Position numbers and translations under genes: made by a program
Notes under the pieces: generated by a model
What the model saw: the letters and a program-made list of their open reading frames with translations, nothing else
Databases searched by the model: none
Told to the model about the DNA's origin: nothing
Origin: Cytophagaceae bacterium
Lineage (GTDB): Bacteria; Bacteroidota; Bacteroidia; Cytophagales; JAIYAX01
Assembly (NCBI GenBank): GCA_027488815.1
Contig: JAIYAX010000012.1
Location: 248,001-312,000, forward strand
Reading direction: 5' to 3'
DNA length: 64,000 nt
In this document: piece after piece, positions 62,012-64,000 of the stretch
How positions within the stretch are numbered: position 1 is the stretch's first letter
Layout of the letters: every line of letters begins with the position of its first letter

Positions 62012-64000
62012 ATGAAATACTTTTACTTGACCAAAACATCTCGAACTGTCTGGATGTTGGCCTTGATGGCCTCCCTTTTTGGACTATCACCTTCGGCTTC
62101 TGCACAGTATTGCACCACGAACTTGTATTCGACAGGTTGTGATTTTGATGACCGAATTGACCTATTTGTTCTCAATACGATCAACAATCCAACAAGCAAC
62201 TGCCCTACAGGTGCCTACTCTGACTTTACCAATCTAAGCACTCAGCTTACTCAGGGAGTTACATACTCTGTTACCATTGGAGCAGGACCTTTCAGTAACC
62301 AGTTTTTTGCGGTTTGGATTGACTTAGACAACAACCAAACCTTCGATGCGAGCGAGCAACTTTATGCAAGCACAACCGGTGCCGCTGCTAACCAATCCCT
62401 TACTGGAAGCATCACCATTCCTACGAATGTCACCGGTGGGCCAAAGAGATTGAGGGTCAGAGGCAGATGGAACTCAGCGATACCTGCCGGAGATGCCTGC
62501 GCAAACTTTTCTTTTGGCGAAACAGAAGACTACACTGTCAATGTAGGCCTACCTGCTGCAAATGATGCGGGAATAGCGTCCATCATCAGCCCAATATCAG
62601 GATGCGGTCTTAGCGCAAACTCAATCATCACTGTGCGCATCAGAAATTATGGCACTGCTTCAATAAGTAGCATACCTGTTTCTTACAGAGTGAATGGAGG
62701 ACCGATAAGCTCAGAATTTTATCCGGGAAGTATTCCTGCAGGGCTTGATACCGCTTACACCTTTACGGCAACGGCAAACCTTAGTGTGGCTGGCACCTAT
62801 ACCATCACCGCCTGGACATCTTTCTCTGGGGATACTGTTACCTTCAATGATACAGCTTCAAGAACAGTGACTACTATACCAACCATATCATCCTCAGCAT
62901 TTCCTTATTTCCAAAATTTTGAAAGTGGAAATGGTGGTTGGGTTTCCTCCGGGGCTATTTCAAGCTGGGCACTTGGCACACCTGCTGGTCAGGTAATCAA
63001 CGCTGCTGCTTCAGGTACAAATGCCTACATGACTGGATTAAGCAGTAATTACTTTAACAATGAGCTTTCATTTGTGACCAGTCCATGTCTCAACATGACC
63101 AGTCTGACTAATCCTAAAATAGAAGTTAAGGTTTGGTGGGATTCTGAATTTAGCTGGGATGGAGCACAGCTTCAGTCCTCTATTGATGGAGGTAACACCT
63201 GGACAACAGTTGGGGCCTTTGGAGATCCGGACAATTGGTATAATGATAATTCTGTGAATGGATTGCTTCCGGCGGGTAATCAGGACGGTTGGTCAGGAGC
63301 AGCCAGTTCATTTATCCCATCAGGAAGTGGAGGATGGGTTACAGCAAAGAGAAATCTGACCGGATTGGCCGGTCAAGCAAATGTGAGGCTAAGGATCGTT
63401 TTTGGCTCAGATGCCTCTGTCAATAATTTTGATGGATTTGCATTCGATGATTTGTTTATCGGTGACCCTGCAGCCAATGATGTAGGCGTAGTTTCCTTGG
63501 CGAACCCAAGTGCCAACTGCGGTGCATATGCTAACCAGAGCGTGTCTGTCACCATCAAGAATTTCGGGTCAGCGGCCCAAAGCAATTTCCCTGTTTGGTA
63601 CAGAGTCAATGGTGGAACCCCTTCCAACACTACTTTTTCCGGAACGATCCAACCTGACAGCACTGCAATAGTTACTTTCCCAACCCAGTTTAACTTTACT
63701 TCTGCGGTTACAACGACTTTTGTTATTGATGCCTGGACTTCTTTATCTACTGATGGAATTACCTCGAACGATACTCTTTCATCTGTAGCCGTTCGAAATA
63801 ATCAGTTGCCATTGGATAGTGTAACATTTACCGGATATACTGGAGCTAACCTGCCAACAATTACTACCGGATGGACAGAAGCTAACGGAATAATACCAAG
63901 CGGCAATTCAAGCGACTGGACTTCCAACACGTTCGCATTCTCAGGTAACAATGTGGCCAATATTTGGATGGGAGCGTCTGGCACAACCCCACAATGGCTG
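62012..64000 (+). CDS. Large secreted protein with GEVED, CARDB-like and jelly-roll domains (3' end outside window)
   Basis: An open frame of 663 codons running off the window. ATG at 62012 opens MKYFYLTKTSRTVWMLALMA, a signal peptide ending SASAQ; then a GEVED domain (GFxDLNxDxxF-like VWIDLDNNQTFDASE, and SFGETEDYTV), a CARDB-like repeat (NDAGIASIISPISGC ... SVPVSYRVNGG), a jelly-roll region (FENFES-like QNFESGNGGW, WDGAQLQSS), a second CARDB-like repeat (NDVGVVSLANPSANC) and the start of a further domain. Such proteins are usually exported by type IX secretion with a C-terminal signal, which would be outside the window. Confidence 0.85.
   Translation, partial: MKYFYLTKTSRTVWMLALMASLFGLSPSASAQYCTTNLYSTGCDFDDRIDLFVLNTINNPTSNCPTGAYSDFTNLSTQLTQGVTYSVTIGAGPFSNQFFAVWIDLDNNQTFDASEQLYASTTGAAANQSLTGSITIPTNVTGGPKRLRVRGRWNSAIPAGDACANFSFGETEDYTVNVGLPAANDAGIASIISPISGCGLSANSIITVRIRNYGTASISSIPVSYRVNGGPISSEFYPGSIPAGLDTAYTFTATANLSVAGTYTITAWTSFSGDTVTFNDTASRTVTTIPTISSSAFPYFQNFESGNGGWVSSGAISSWALGTPAGQVINAAASGTNAYMTGLSSNYFNNELSFVTSPCLNMTSLTNPKIEVKVWWDSEFSWDGAQLQSSIDGGNTWTTVGAFGDPDNWYNDNSVNGLLPAGNQDGWSGAASSFIPSGSGGWVTAKRNLTGLAGQANVRLRIVFGSDASVNNFDGFAFDDLFIGDPAANDVGVVSLANPSANCGAYANQSVSVTIKNFGSAAQSNFPVWYRVNGGTPSNTTFSGTIQPDSTAIVTFPTQFNFTSAVTTTFVIDAWTSLSTDGITSNDTLSSVAVRNNQLPLDSVTFTGYTGANLPTITTGWTEANGIIPSGNSSDWTSNTFAFSGNNVANIWMGASGTTPQWL

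Overview
The window is a stretch of Bacteroidota (Bacteroidetes) chromosome, most likely order Cytophagales. The evidence is the gene content (CcoG-FixH-SafE-FNR order, DUF6089-UppS-BamA-OmpH-OmpH order, a TonB receptor, a zeaxanthin-type carotenoid cluster with its own sigma factor, a GEVED-domain secreted protein) and the promoters. At least six intergenic regions carry the Bacteroidota -33/-7 pattern, TTTG or TTG, 18-21 nt, TAnnTTTG. Both window ends cut a gene: the 3' part of ccoG at the left and the 5' part of a large secreted protein at the right. No rRNA, tRNA, CRISPR array or insertion sequence was seen.

Layout. 1-2951: tail of the cbb3 oxidase assembly operon (ccoG, fixH, a SafE-type membrane protein) followed by an FNR-type regulator. 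3204-4493: an S41 protease-like protein that has lost its catalytic serine. 4468-11205: a probable zinc/metal acquisition locus (MerC, TonB receptor, DUF4625 lipoprotein, then divergently an ABC ATPase, a permease with a His-rich loop, a DUF3299-like protein and a small membrane protein) around a 20-bp palindrome. 11500-14133: a propeller/Y_Y_Y sensor without an output domain. 14126-18318: crtZ-ispH-crtB-crtI plus a sigma factor on the minus strand. 18645-31224: housekeeping genes (symporter, RluA, panB, dnaK, birA, rsfS, ftsH, LUD protein, lpxH). 

31300-37670: an A+T-rich accessory island inserted between two ordinary genes. It has two divergent units: an AAA+ regulator-like ATPase on the plus strand, and on the minus strand a 99-residue protein, a glycosyltransferase/radical-SAM fusion, a nucleotidyltransferase/tyrosine-phosphatase fusion and a WG-repeat-like protein. 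Each unit ends, directly at its last stop codon, in a related hairpin element of about 130 bp; the two elements are in opposite orientation. This is the part most likely to hold an undescribed system.

37774-64000: tricorn-type protease; a minus-strand run pdxJ-mnmH-selD-hydrolase-radical SAM (selenouridine tRNA modification without visible selenocysteine machinery); yqeY, a glutaminase (pabA/trpG), hydrolase, CBS protein and NAD kinase; an envelope biogenesis run (two DUF6089-type proteins, uppS, bamA, two ompH/skp genes, ldcA); rplU-rpmA; nrdB-nrdA; a methyltransferase; and the start of the GEVED-domain secreted protein.

Genes that appear to act together: ccoG/fixH/SafE with FNR (microaerobic respiration), the metal locus with a Fur/Zur-like operator, ispH with crtB/crtI/crtZ (isoprenoid supply to carotenoid), selD with mnmH, and uppS/bamA/ompH (cell envelope). 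All family names come from reading the sequence, not from a database search.
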